Of a stretch of 64,000 nucleotides of DNA, positions 10,150-21,505 are shown piece by piece. The DNA comes from Closterium sp. NIES-65 (Eukaryota; Streptophyta; Zygnematophyceae; Desmidiales; Closteriaceae): contig CANXME010002517.1 in the NCBI GenBank assembly GCA_948144175.1, positions 1,240,001-1,304,000 on the forward strand, in the 5' to 3' direction. The position numbers were made by a program, and so were the translations under genes. The notes below the pieces were generated by a model. The model saw only the letters and a program-made list of their open reading frames with translations. It ran no database searches and had not been told where the DNA came from. The stretch's first letter is position 1. Each line of letters begins with the position of its first letter.

Positions 10150-12067
10150 TCGCGAACCTGGACAAGGAGCATACAGCTACACCATCACGTTCATTGACGC
10201 CGCCACTCGCTATGTCTGGCATCTCAACCTTCCAAGACGCGACGTGGCCTTCGTTTCCTGGCTCCCAGTAGTAGAACGGGAATCAGGAGTTAAGCTAAAG
10301 AAATTCCAGTCTGACGGGGGAGGAGAATACACCTGCACAAAGGCTCAAGCAGTACTTGGCAGAGAGAGGAATCAAGCGGCTCATATCTCTTCCCTACGCC
10401 CACCAACAGCAAGGGGTAGCAGACAGGATGAACAGGACTCTCCAGAACACCATGCGCAAGCTGCTACGTGGCATGCGGCTACCCAAACACCAATGGCCCG
10501 AAGCAATGGACCACGCTGTCATGCTGCACAACTTGCTCTCGTTATCATCGCTTCCGAACAACTTATCACCGCACTTGCTGTGGACAGGAAAACAGGCAGC
10601 ACAAAAATGTTGAGAGTTTTCGGCTGCATGGTACAGTACCGACCCCCAGCTGCACGAGCCGGTCGATTCTCCCAACGCGCACAGTGGGGTCTACACCTGG
10701 CCATTGAAAAGAATTACAACGCGTGGAAGATTTTCGACGTCCACTCAAAGGAGACAGTAGCAGCACCTGATGTCATTTTCTACGAGCGACTCACACTTTT
10801 GACGTACCTTGCCAACCCTAAACCCTGGACCCCACAGGTGGTTTTCATGGTGACCGAGCCTTCGCCTAGGCAGCAGACGAAGCTGACTGGGACGAGCAGA
10901 TTGTGGATGAAGCCTCGGAGGAAGCCGGACCTCTCCCTTACTGCTCTGTTGACGTCCCAATGGATGACGAAAATCCTCGCGAAAGCGTCAACGCCGAAGT
11001 ATATTACCACTTCACCGACAACGGTTACGTTACACCTGCAAGAGTGGTCCAATTTCATACCTGACCCAGAAGCGGGCGACGAAGCAGCTTATCTCGAGGA
11101 CACAACACTTCTCCGCTACACGCAGAGTGGCCTCCCGATACTCGGCCTCGTCACCGCGGTCCACGGCACAACGATTCCTAAGGAGCCTGCCACAGTTCAG
11201 CAGGCTCTGAGGGGGAGCATAGGGAAAAATGGCACGAAGCCATGGACAAGGAGCTAAAAGCGCTGGAAGAACGAAACACCTGGAAAGTCGTCCCCATCGG
11301 CGTGGCACGCAACAAAACGGTACTCATTGGAAAATGGGTCTTTCGTGTAAAAACAAAGGCAGACGGCACCATTGACAAGTTTAAGGCGCGCTGGGTCGTG
11401 CGCAATTTCGACCAAGAGCACGGACGCGACTTCACCGAAACATTCGCTCCGGTCAGCCGACATGAAGAAGAAGAAGCTGCGACAAATCGACGTCGCCAAT
11501 GCATTTCTCTATGCACCTGTTGACGCCGAAATCTTCGTCGAACTACCACACGGCTCCAACGGAGAGCCCAACCAAGTCTGTCAGCTGCTGAAGTCCCTGT
11601 ACGGTATTAAACAGGCCCCGAGACTGTGGCAACAGTACTTGCACGCTAGACTTCTCCGCATCGGATTCCGCCAACTACCGCACGACCAGGGCATGTACCG
11701 GCTCACGAAAGACGACGACTACATCTTATTGATCGTCTATGTAGATGACCTACTCTACATTGGTTTGGCCGACATCGTTACTACCTGGTTCGAAGAGGAG
11801 TTGCACCAGGATCTTACTCTCACAGTGTCATCGAACGTCACGCAATACCTCGGTCTCAACATTCAGGAAGAAGAAAGCGCAATCTACCTCAGCGCTGCGA
11901 AGTACGCCGACACCATTGCCAAACGCTTCGAACTCACCCAAACTGCCATCTCAACGCCATACTGCTACACTACCGGAAATTACAGGGAAAGCTCCACTCC
12001 GCTCAAGCCCGCAGGCATACGCGAATATCAGATAAAGCTGGGATGCCTCCTCTTCGCAGCTGTTACC
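10150..12067 (+). pseudogene. Copia-4 pol, first part: integrase and RT, decayed
   Basis: Diverged Ty1/copia pol with several frame breaks. 10150-10350 gives the integrase core (FIDAATRYVWHLN, QSDGGGEYTC). A frameshift follows, and PYAHQQQGVADRMNRTLQNTMRK appears in another frame near 10395-10460. Next come the integrase tail (LRVFGCMVQY near 10610) and the RT opening (GKWVFRVKTKADG near 11330). A break near 11460-11475 removes part of the palm after FAPVSRH, then RT resumes (DVANAFLYAP, LLKSLYGIKQAPRLW, LIVYVDDLLY near 11735). It is cut at 12067 by Copia-1b, and the reading continues at 19031. The 5' half lies left of the window because Copia-1a is inserted at its left edge. Base composition is more AT-rich than in its neighbours. 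Confidence 0.85.
12063..12067. repeat. Target-site duplication TTACC, left of Copia-1b
   Basis: Repeated at 19026-19030. Joining the flanks restores the Copia-4 frame (...AVTC then RPDLSYSTSQ), confirming a clean insertion. Confidence 0.92.
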
Positions 12068-12200
12068 TGTGAAGTTAAGAACGAGAGAATGATTGAACTA
12101 TGAAAGAGTTGGGTACAAGTGCTAACCCTAATTGGGTTGTACCCCTTATGGGCTACCCCACTACAGCCTACACAAATTTATAAGCTATAATGTTCTGACA
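12068..12200 (-). repeat. Copia-1b 3' LTR (133 bp)
   Basis: Plus strand begins TGTGAAGTTAAG and ends TTCTGACA, matching 18893-19025 with four substitutions. Confidence 0.92.
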
Positions 12201-12399
12201 CACCCCCATAGGCAAAGTGGGGGAGAACAAGTGGCCACAAGACCAGTCAAGCAAAGCAAAGCAAGCTAAGGGTGGATCACAAAGTCACCACACAGTCCGA
12301 GCACAAGAGCAAGGCCACAAGGCCAGTTCACATGCAAGATCATATATATAAAGGTAAACAAGCAAGTGCAGGTATAGAAAGAGTACAGTACAAACAAGA
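12201..12399 (-). other. Copia-1b 3' UTR and polypurine tract
   Basis: The minus strand carries CCTATGGGGGTG (12201-12212) against the LTR. The rest matches the Copia-1a 3' UTR and has no ORF. Confidence 0.75.
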
Positions 12400-15300
12400 T
12401 CAAGAAGTGAGCAAGTGAGGCCAGGTAGGCACAAGACCTAGCAAAGTACAGAAGCGCTGATGATCACAAGGCGGAAGGGCCTTGGTGAAGATATCAGCAG
12501 TGTTGGCCTCAGAGGCCACGTAGGTGAGGCGGAGCTGACCACGCTGCTGCAGCTCAAGAGCCAGGAAGTAGCGGAGAGCAATGTGCTTCGTTCTGTGCTC
12601 CAGTCTGTGCTCCCGACACAAGGCCAGCATGGCCTTGTTGTCTACGTACAGAACTGGAGGAGAACGAGGCGGCTCTCCTAGGTCAGTCAGCAGGTAGGTG
12701 AGCCAGCGTAGCTCCTGTGCAGCCATGGCCCCTGCGTAGATCTCAGCCTCACAGCCAGAGATGAGAACAGAAGACGAGCGGATAGACCGCCACGAAACAG
12801 AGCCGGAGCCAAGGCTGAAGGTGTAACCCTGTGACGACCGCTGCAGAGCCTGGTCGTCAGCCCAAGAAGCGTCAGCGTGACCTGTGAGGACCACTCGACG
12901 TCGCCCTCCAAGCACTAGCCCCATTCTAGACGTACTGCACACGTAGCGCAAAACCCTCTTCGCTGCAGCCATGTGCTCTGGTCGGTGTCATAGCGTGCCA
13001 AAATGCTAAGAGGGTATGCAAGGTCAGGTCGTGTGCAGGTCATCAGGTACATGAGGCAGCCAACAAGCTCTGGGTACGGGCCACTCGGCTCTACGGACTC
13101 ATCCGAAGGCAGAGCTGAGAGCGAGTGGCGAGTAGACAGAGGAGTGGCCTGAGGCGAGGAGTACGTGAAGCCGAAGCGCTGAAGGACCTGCTGCACCATG
13201 TGTGACTGAGTCAGGGTAATGGTGCGCTGTGCTCTGTCCCGGGTGATCTGCAAGCCAAGGTAGCTACGCAGTTCACCCAGGTCTGTGCACGTGTGTCTCT
13301 TCTGAAGCTCGGACTTAACGTGGGCGAGTCCAGCAATGTCAGCAGTGGCAAAGACCAAGTCGTCGACGTACACGAGGATGTAGAACGGCGGCAAAGAGGT
13401 GTCAGTGCGCAGAAACAGCGACAGGTCGGCTGTAGAAGGAGCAAACCCAAGAGCCGCAAGTGTAGTCCTCAGTGTGTCGTGCCACTCACGGGACAGACAG
13501 ACTCAGACTCAGCAACAAGACTCGTGGCATAGTCTAGACGACAGTGAGGAGCGAAGTCGACAAGCTCAGCAACTAGGGCAGACGCAGCAGTGGACTCAAA
13601 GGAAGGGTCAGTGACAACTGTAGCAAGGAGACCCGTGACCGAAGGACTAGCAGCACGAAGGGAGTCAGACTCCGGGTCAGCAAGAGGAGCAGGAGACGGC
13701 AACGGGACACGCAAAGGAGCAGTGGAAGGACGCAGCGCCATCCGGTGTGTGTCGCGAACCGCAGGAGGACGCGGACGCGCAGTACGACCACTAGTGCGAG
13801 CAGCACGAACAGGCGACGCAGGACGAGACGCGGGCGCACGACGCTCAGCAAGACCTCCAGTAGGACCAGTGTAGGGAGAAGGAGCAGGTAGAGGGGAGGC
13901 GGGCTGTAACTGTGCCTGCGACTGGACACGCTATGGACACTCTAAGGAAGGAGCAGGACCAGGAGAGGGCGGGAGACCAAGAACCTGCTCCAGGAGCGGA
14001 ACGAAGTACGGCCTCGGCAGCTCAGCGCCTCGAGAGCCAGCAAGGACGGCACCAGTACCCCCAGCGGCAGTACCAGCGCCAGCAGCACCTCCAGCTCCAA
14101 CAGCGCCAACTCCAGCACCCTCAGAAGCACCAACGCCAGCAGTACCGCCAGCGCCAACACCCCCAGCAGCTCCCGCTCCAGCAGCACCAACTCCAGTAGG
14201 ACCGTCAGCTCCAGCAGCCTCAGCACCACCCCCAGACACACCAGCGCCAGTAGAAACACCTGCGTCAACACCCCCAGAAGCTCCAGCTCCAGCAGCACTA
14301 GTACCGCCAGTAGCTCCAGCAGGACCAACTCCAGTAGCCCCAGCAGCACCTCTAGTCTAAGCAGCACGTCTCCAGCGGCGGGCAAACCACTCGCGCAGCT
14401 CCTGTGGAGAGAGTGGCTCCCGCCTCGACGAAGCACCGCCGGCGGCCACACGAGCAGACCCAGCGCCCCCAGGCTTAGCACCCCCAGGCTCCGCACCTCC
14501 AGGCTCCGCACCCCAAGGCTCCGCACCCCCAGACCCAGCACCCCCAGGCTCAGCACCCCCAGACTCAGCACCCCCAGACCCGGCACCCAAGGCTCAGCAC
14601 TTCTAGCAGCACCAGAGTCAACAGCTACGTCGACAGGCTCGACTGCGTCTACGTGGGACACACCTAACGGGGCAGGACCCTGAGGGGGGAGGGGGTCTAA
14701 CGGGGGAGGACCTGGTGCAAGGAAGAGCGGCGGCGGGGGGAGGGGCGCAGTGTGGTAGGGGAAGAGACGGTAGTAAGGCACCGACTCGTCAAAGGTGACG
14801 TCCTGGGAGGACAGAACACGGCGCGAGGTGGGGTGGTAAAACTGCCAACCAGGCGCGTCAGGGGGGAAGCCAAGGAAGACGCAGGGAACAGCACGGGGGG
14901 ACAGCTTGTCCGCAGACAAGTCGCGGACAAACGCCCGAGATCCCCAGACCCGAAACGCAGACGCATCTCCAACTTTCCCGGTCCACCGCAAGGCGGGGGA
15001 GGTCTCTGGCAAGGAGACTCAGGGCTGAAGGTTGAGCTGATGCGCAGCGTACTGAACCGCAAACGGCCACAGAAAATGGGGGGCAGCCGCATGCATCATG
15101 GACGTACGAGCGACGTCCATGACCATGCCAATGCGGCGCTTAGCAATCCCATTTTGCTGTGGAGAGGCCGGAAGCGTGAAGGTCTGGCGAATGCCCTGTG
15201 CACGACAGAAGGCTCCCAGACGGGCAGAGAAAAACTCCCCGCCTCTGTCCGAGTGCACACGCAGAACAGGAAAGTCCGAGCCGAAACTCTCTCTGAGCTG

Positions 15301-17715
15301 GAGACGAGCTGCGTGGATCCAGTCGATCAACACCTCAGTGACGTCACCCTTGCTGAGCAAGGGGAAGACTGTGGTGTAACGCGAGTAGTCGTCAACCACC
15401 AACAGGAAGTAACGCTCGTGCCCCTGTCCACGGACGCGGGCGGGGCCCCACACGTCCATGTGGAGGGTCTGTAGCGGAGCCTCTGTCGGAGGAAACTCGG
15501 AGGAGTGAGGGGCGGCGCGCTGTCGCCCCTCGACGCAGGGGACGCAGGTAGGGCCAGGCCCCGGAGGTAGGGGAGGGAGAGACCGAGGGAGACCAGAGAC
15601 AAGGACACGGGTGGCCATGCCTCGGAGACGAGGCAGGGAGGGGTGACCAAGGCGGTGGTGCCAGAGGAGAGTCTGGTGGGACAGGAGACGACACGAGCAG
15701 GGAGCAGACTCAGGACCAGACCTGGACGCTGCAGCAAACACCTGACTCGACGCACCTACGTGGCCAGACTTAGAGCCGGAGGAGACTCAGTAGTAAGGGT
15801 GTACAGGCTCGACCCTGGCCGATGCGTGAACATGGCCAAGTGTCAGCCTGTCCGAGCACACGTGCAGTGGGTCACTCGCTGACTCGCAGGAGTGAACTGG
15901 TCAACCCCCCTATCCTGTAGGTTCGCTCCACTCACCAAGTTCGTAGAGAACGACAGGAGGTAGAGACCTGAGAGGGTGCCAGAGGGGGCTGCCGGGCACG
16001 GTAAGACGGTGGAGAAGCTAGCAAGGACAGGACCCTCAGAGGGGTCTGCCAGGGAGACTGCAACCGGCCGACTGAGCGGCGTAAGAGTGGTGCGGTCTCG
16101 AAAGAAGGAGCGGGACGCACCCGAGTCAAGGTTGAAGGTGTGGAAGGCCTGAGCCGACGTAGTACCTGAGAGAGCAGACTCACCAGCACCTGGGGCAGCA
16201 GACGCACTGGCACCTGGGGCAGAAGACCCACTGGCACCTGGGGTAGCAGACGCACTAGCACCTAGAGCAGCAGCCTCACCAGCACCTAGAGCAGTGGCCT
16301 CAATGCCCGGGTCAGGCGGTACACACAGGTAACAGTCACCCTCAACACTAGTAGTCACAGAATACATGGCAGCAAGGATAGCATCATAGTCAAGATCAAA
16401 GACGGCAACCCCCGCCCTAGACAGATCTCCCCAGCGAGGGATCTCTGACGCCTCAGGGAACTGGCGCCGCCACGCGTCCGTCAGGCGACCGAAGCAGTGC
16501 TGGGTGGAGTGCGGGCCCCCGCACTGCTCACCAGCTCGGTTGCCGGTACGGAGGACGTAACTGCAGGGACCAAAACCCCCACCGCGCTGACGCGCAGTGT
16601 ACCACTCACGAAGCTGCTGAGGGGACAGGGTCACACTAGTCCGCTGCTGCTGGCGCGGACCACCACCTGAGCCACTCCTCTGCGCAGAGTCGCGACCCGC
16701 TCCACCACCGCCGCCGCTGCCGGCCGCCTCCGCCGCCTCCTCCACCTCCGCCTCCTCCGCCACCTCCGCCGCCTCCGCTCCCTCCGCCACCACCGCCGCC
16801 TCCGCCGTCTCCACTGCTGCCGCCGCCGCCGCCACCCCCGGCACCACTCCCACCACCACCCCCACTCCCTCCACTGCCTCCACCACCACCTCCACCGCCC
16901 CCGCCAGCCCCTCCAGCGCCCTTGCCCCCCTTGCCCTTGCCGGTGCGGCGTCTCCCGCTCGGGACAGACGCAGCGCCGACCGACTCGAAACCAACGAGGT
17001 CGGCCGCAGCAGCAGAAGCAACAGAGGGCAAGAGGGGGCAGGGAGAACACCCCTCAAAGACGGGGGTGCGAGGGTCACCACGAGAGGCTCCTACAGCGAC
17101 TTTACTCTTCTATGCTGCTAGGAGGGCCTTATCGAGGAGGTCAACGGTGAGAGTGGTGGGCCAAACTGAGAGGAAGTGGTCCCTGACTACGAGAAGAGAG
17201 TCAGGGAGCCGGGTGACTATGTAGTAGAGGGTGATGTACATGGGGGGGGGGGGGTTCTTGGCGCAGAACTCAGCAGGAAGCGCACCGCGGTAGCGAGCGT
17301 CACTAGTGCGGAGGTGCGTAATGAGGTCAGCGACTGTGGGAAAGGCAGCAAGGTCAGGGAAGAGGTACGGTAGCATGAGGCGGCTCAGTGCAGCAGTGGG
17401 AGGGGAAGAGTAGCGTGCAACTACAGCGTCGTACAAGGTCTGAGCACTCCTGTACTGGCTAAAGTGTGCACGCTCAGTGGTCGGTAAGTGGCGGCGCACA
17501 GCAAGGCGAGCAGCAGCATCGCGCGTGGCCCACTGTGAGCGAACAGTGGCGTCAGCATCAGCAGCAGGGGCAGAAGAGGCACCAGGATTGAGGTCAAAGA
17601 GGGAGAGACCGTCTGTCCTATCGCACTGTAGGGAAAGCTGCAGATCATCGACCCAAACCTCAAAGTCAACTGCCCGACCCTCAGCGTCAAAGGTGAGAAC
17701 ACTAGGGGTGGCCAT
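12400..17715 (-). pseudogene. Copia-1b gag-pol, multiply broken
   Basis: Gag starts at 17715 (MATPSVLTFDAEGRAVDFEV) and stops at a GAG-to-TAG codon at 17110-17112 (LLDKALLAA then stop). A long Gly-rich run (about 16700-16900) contains a frameshift. Then come a Cys/His cluster (C-x13-C-x3-H-x4-C, near 16490-16560), protease (LDSGASRSFF, near 16105), the integrase zinc region (HHRLGHPSL ... CVPC), integrase core (LHMDVWGPA, HSDRGGEFFSARL, PQQNGIAKRR) with a stop at 15019-15021, and a repetitive Ala/Gly/Glu/Pro linker. Near 13490 about 0.6 kb is missing relative to Copia-1a, from after SESVC to before REWHDTL. This removes the RT fingers. RT thumb and RNase H then read through to the stop at 12400. 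Confidence 0.88.
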
Positions 17716-17809
17716 GACAGCAGTAGACAGGTAGTGAGTACAGTGGGGCAGGGCAGTGCAGTGGCAGAGGCGCTGCTCTTACCAGGTAAGTGAGGCGGAC
17801 CCGGGCAGG

Positions 17810-18800
17810 CCGGCTGGCGGCGGCGCCTCGGCTGCAGTGCGGCTCGGCGGCTCGGCGGCTCGGCGGCAAAACGCGGCTCGGCGGCTCGGCCGCAAAACGC
17901 GGCTCGGCGGCTCGGCGGCAAAGGCGGCTCGGCGGCAAAGGCGGCTCGGCGGCAAAGGCGGCTCGGCGGCTCGGCAGCACAGGCGGCTCGGCGGCTCAGC
18001 GGCTCGGTGGCTCGGCGGCGCAGCGGCTCGGCGGGGCCGCTAAAGGGCGGCGACGGGGCCGCTGAAAGGGCGGCGACGGGGCCGCGGAAGGGCGGCGACG
18101 GGGTCGCTGAAGGGCGGCGACGGGGCCGCAGGTAGGGGCGGCGACGGGGCCGCTGAAAGGGCGGCAACAGGGCCGCGGAAGGGCGGCGACGGGGCCGCTG
18201 AAAGGCGGCGACGGGGCCGCTGAAAGGCGGCGTCGGGACCGCTGAAAGGGCGGCGACGGGGCCGCGGAAGGGCGGCGACAGGGCCGCGGAAGGGCAGCGA
18301 TGAGGCCGCTGAAGGGCGGCGACGGGGCCGCAGGTAGGGGCGGCGACGGGACCGCTGAAAGGGCGGCGACAGGGCCGCGGAAGGGCGGCGACGGGGCCGC
18401 TGAAAGGCGGCGACGGGGCCGCTGAAGGGCGGCGACGGGGCCGCTGAAAGGGCGGCGACTGGGGTCGCGGAAGGGCAGGCTACAGGGCCGCTGAAAGGGC
18501 GGCGACAGGGCCGCGGAAGGGGTGGGCGGCGACGGGGCCGCTGTAAGGCGGCGACGGGGCCACGGAAGGGCGGCAACGGGGCCGCTGAAGGGTGGCGACG
18601 GGGCCGCAGTTAGGGGCGGCGACGGGGCCGCTGAAAGGGCGGCGACAGGGCCACCTAAGGGCGGCGACGGGGCCGCTTAAAGGGCGGCGCGACGGGGCCG
18701 CAGGGGCGGCGCGACGGGGCCGTAAGGGCGCGACGGGGCCGTTAGGGGCCGTAAGAGGGGCCGTTAGGGGCCGTAAGAGGGGGAACGACACGGGGCGCGA
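17810..18800 (-). repeat. Copia-1b leader minisatellite
   Basis: Nearly 1 kb between the primer site and gag consists of GC-rich tandem units. The part from about 18040 to 18740 has units of roughly 20-28 bp around GGCGGCGACGGGGCCGCTGA. The part nearer gag (17830-18035) has GGCTCGGCGGC units. ORFs over it are only translations of the repeat. A short poly-A run lies at 18833-18841, next to the primer site. Confidence 0.88.
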
Positions 18801-18880
18801 CTCGGGCAGGGGCCAAGCGCGCTCCGGGCAGGAAAAAAAAAGATCGGTGGGCAGTAGGAACAGTTCCCACGAGGGAACCA

Positions 18881-18892
18881 GCTCTGATACCA
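18881..18892 (-). other. Copia-1b primer-binding site (initiator Met tRNA)
   Basis: The minus strand reads TGGTATCAGAGC directly after the LTR, the standard complement of the plant initiator-Met tRNA 3' end. Confidence 0.93.
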
Positions 18893-19025
18893 TGTGAAGT
18901 TTAGAACGAGAGAATGATTGAACTATGAAAGAGTTGGGTACAAGTGCTAACCCTAATTGGGTTGTACCCCTTATGAGCTACCCCACTACAGCCTACACAG
19001 ATGTATAAGCTATAATGTTCTGACA
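18893..19025 (-). repeat. Copia-1b 5' LTR (133 bp)
   Basis: Second LTR of the pair. It ends TTCTGACA at 19025 against the right TTACC duplication. Confidence 0.92.
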
Positions 19026-19030
19026 TTACC
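19026..19030. repeat. Target-site duplication TTACC, right of Copia-1b
   Basis: Matches 12063-12067. Confidence 0.92.
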
Positions 19031-19673
19031 TGTCGTCCGGATCTATCGTACTCTACAAGCCAGCTCGCCACCTACCTCAAGAAACCTGAAGCGGAAAACC
19101 TGGCGGAGCTCGACCGCGCTCTTCACTACCTCGTCAGCACCCCAACGATCGGCCTAACCTATCACAAGAGTGGAACTACAATGCCTAAGTTAATCGGCTA
19201 CGTCGACGCCGACCACGCTGGAGACTCTAACAACAGGCGCTCGCGCACCGGCTACATCTACCGACTCGAACCTATCGGACCCATCTCATGGCAGTCGAGC
19301 AAGCAGGAGCTAATCGCCCTCTCCTCAGCTGAAGCAGAATATATCGCACTCTGCTCAACCACCAAGGAAGGACTATACCTTCGCGAACTACTGGAAGAAG
19401 CGAAGGCTGGCTCAGTTACCCAGCTTCTCTCTGTTCTGCGACAACCAGTCTGCAATTCGCATCGCGAACAGGACGAAGCACATCGCCCTGCGATATTTCT
19501 TCATGAAGGGACGAGATCGAGAAAGGAAGACTCGAGCTGTCATACTGCCCCACGTCCGAGATGGCAGCTGACTACTTGACCAAGAAGCTCGGAAAGCAGA
19601 AGTTCGAGTACTGCATGCTGCTGACTGGACAGAGCCACGTCACTAGCAGCGACACTCCAGAAGCGAAGGGGAG
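19031..19673 (+). pseudogene. Copia-4 pol, last part: RT end and RNase H, plus polypurine tract
   Basis: This continues the frame cut at 12067. RPDLSYSTSQLATYL is split by a stop or frameshift near 19060. RNase H follows from about 19150 (GYVDADHAGDSNNRRSRTGY, SSAEAEYIALCSTTKEGLYL). A further frameshift near 19430 displaces the DNQSAIRIANRTKHI-like segment into another frame. The end of the domain (MADYLTKKL-like) is readable only out of frame near 19560-19590. GCGAAGGGGAG just before 19674 is the polypurine tract. Non-functional. Confidence 0.85.
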
Positions 19674-20074
19674 TGTTGGAAACAAGTAATTTGAACGCTT
19701 CTGTTGTGTGTCGAAACACTAAGTCGTAAACGAGGTGAAGCACAGCGAAGCATCGGCGAGTCAACAGTTGGAGGTTGAGAAGTGAAGAAACCGCTGGAGG
19801 TTACGCGAAAGTCAAAGGTCAGCGACCTTTGACCTGACAAAGTACAGCGCGACAGCAAGGACAAACAACTGACTCGCTATTGAGCAATTGCCCGAGTCGT
19901 CACTGTATCGAACCGCAACAGCAATAGTAAAACAGTTACTAGTTGCATCTTTTCATATTCCTTGTACTCTTATGAAAAGCCTTGTATCTCTTTGATTAAT
20001 CAATCTACTTTGTCCTCACATACCAGCGCAAGGTGGTTCAAGACTTATCATTATACGCTTCCGCATTTACAACA
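19674..20074 (+). repeat. Copia-4 3' LTR (about 401 bp)
   Basis: Begins TGTTGGAAACAAG right after the polypurine tract and ends at a matching ...TTTACAACA (20066-20074), giving TGTTG/CAACA inverted ends. The 3' edge is inferred from these ends because no second LTR is visible. It is AT-richer than neighbouring elements. Confidence 0.6.
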
Positions 20075-20164
20075 AGTCCTACCCAGAGTTTAGCCTTGCA
20101 ATGATCCTAAGGGCTTTTTCTCAGCCCACCAGTCTCGAGGTCATAAATATCGTACGGCAAAGCC
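20075..20164. other. Short spacer between Copia-4 and the 1h relic
   Basis: About 90 bp with no ORF or recognisable motif. The exact right edge depends on the uncertain LTR edge of 1h. Confidence 0.35.
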
Positions 20165-20537
20165 TCCATTATTATAAACGGAAACAGTGGAATAGTATGA
20201 TTGGCAAGCATGGGTGATACAAGTATGAACCCTAAAATTGCTACACCCTCTATAGCATGCCTCACTACAGCCTACAACGACAAAGGTACAGTATGACACA
20301 CCCCCAAAAACTAAGTCAGGAACAATAGAAGAGAGCAACAAACACATATGATCGCAAGACCGGTCAACAGAAGCAACAACACGAAGCTCGGTGTTGATCA
20401 TGAAGTCACCATATAGTATGAGGACAAGCAAACAGCCAAGGCCAGTTCAAGGGTTCGCAAATATATAGAAATGCATGAACAAACAGCAAGAGATAAGAGA
20501 CAAGAATACATCTAACGAGGATCTGTCTCGACAAGGC

Positions 20538-21420
20538 CTAACCACAGACAGAACGGATGGTGGTCCCCAGGCTAAGGGCCTTGATGAGGATGTCTGCAGT
20601 GTTGGCCTCTGAGGCCATGAAGTCCAATCGTGCCTGGTCGCATCCCTGCAGCTCTCGCAGGAGAAAATACCTCACATCGTGGTGCTTCACTCTGCACTCC
20701 AGTCGAGGCTTGCAACACAAAAAAATTATGACCATGTTGTCAGCGAACAAGGTCAGTGCAGAGCGAGGCCGCTCAACGAGGTCGGTGAGAAAGAAGGTTA
20801 ACCTAACGGAGCTCCTGCGCAGCCATGGTACCGGCATAGATCTCTACTTCTGCGCCAGACTATGTCACAGACGACGACGACCATGTAGACCTACACGGCA
20901 CAGCCCCAGCACCCAAGCTGAAGTAGTAACCTTGAGTAGACCGATAAGTCAGCGTGTCGTCGGCATAGGAAGAGTCGCAGTGACTGGTCAACACAAATGG
21001 CTGTGTCCCTCCAAGCACAAACCCTATGCTTGATGTAGTACCCAAGAACCTTGTCACCTTCACAGCAGTCGCCCAGTGCAGAGGACGGTGTCTCCTAGTT
21101 GCAACAAGCAAGAGAGGACGCTGAGGGGAAAGCCGAGTTCCAGGCGAATACAAGCCATCAGGTATATGAGGTAGACCACAAGCTCTGCGTAGGGACCATT
21201 TGGACTCAAAGGGCTCGTCGGGAAAAGGGCCAGTGAGTCAATGCTCAACGGCAAGAGGAGTGGGCTGTATGGTGGAGTGCTGTAGCTCGAACCGTTGAAG
21301 GACATGCTGCACTATGTGTAACTTGCTGTTGACGGTGCGAGCGGCTCTGTCCCTGGTGATCTACAAGGCAAGGTAGCGCCGAATTTCACCCACGTCACTG
21401 CATGTGTGTGCGAGGAACAA
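20538..21420 (-). pseudogene. Copia-1h pol remnant: RNase H and end of RT
   Basis: In overlapping frames the minus strand gives RNase H pieces (SEANTADILIKAL near 20600, LECRVKHHDVRYFLLREL near 20680, SHCDSSYADD near 20970) and the RT thumb (YAELVVYLIYLMACIRLELG near 21180). They align with Copia-1a and 1b at clearly lower similarity and with several frame changes. The expected LPKALPP-like end is altered. Non-functional. Confidence 0.7.
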
Positions 21421-21505
21421 AGAACTGGTTCATAAATAATAAATGATCACATGGATACAACACGAGGCTATATATAGGCTCGACACAAGGCCAGTAACCC
21501 GGGTG
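21421..21505. other. Non-coding junction inside Copia-1h
   Basis: AT-rich stretch with CTATATATAGG at about 21468. It marks where integrase and most of RT have been lost. It could be a fragment of another insertion; I cannot identify it. Confidence 0.35.

Larger units (their letters stand above)
12068..19025 (-). mobile_element. Copia-1b: complete-ended Ty1/copia element with 133-bp LTRs
   Basis: 6958 bp between TTACC duplications, transcribed leftward. Minus-strand order: 5' LTR (18893-19025), initiator-Met primer site, minisatellite leader, gag-pol (17715 to 12400), 3' UTR, polypurine tract, 3' LTR (12068-12200). The LTRs differ at 4 of 133 positions by eye. Gag-pol carries nonsense codons, a frameshift and a ~0.6-kb deletion, so it could only have moved in its present form with proteins supplied by another copy. 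Confidence 0.92.

Noticed and set aside
14752-15474. 240-codon plus-strand frame opposite Copia-1b integrase (and its equivalent at 55913-56620)
   Set aside because: Antisense shadow of integrase. It recurs in the same relative place in Copia-1c and has no recognisable domain.
16636-17050. Gly-rich or Arg/Trp-rich proteins in several frames
   Set aside because: These are alternative frames of the Copia-1b gag glycine run. Only the frame leading into the Cys/His cluster is meaningful.
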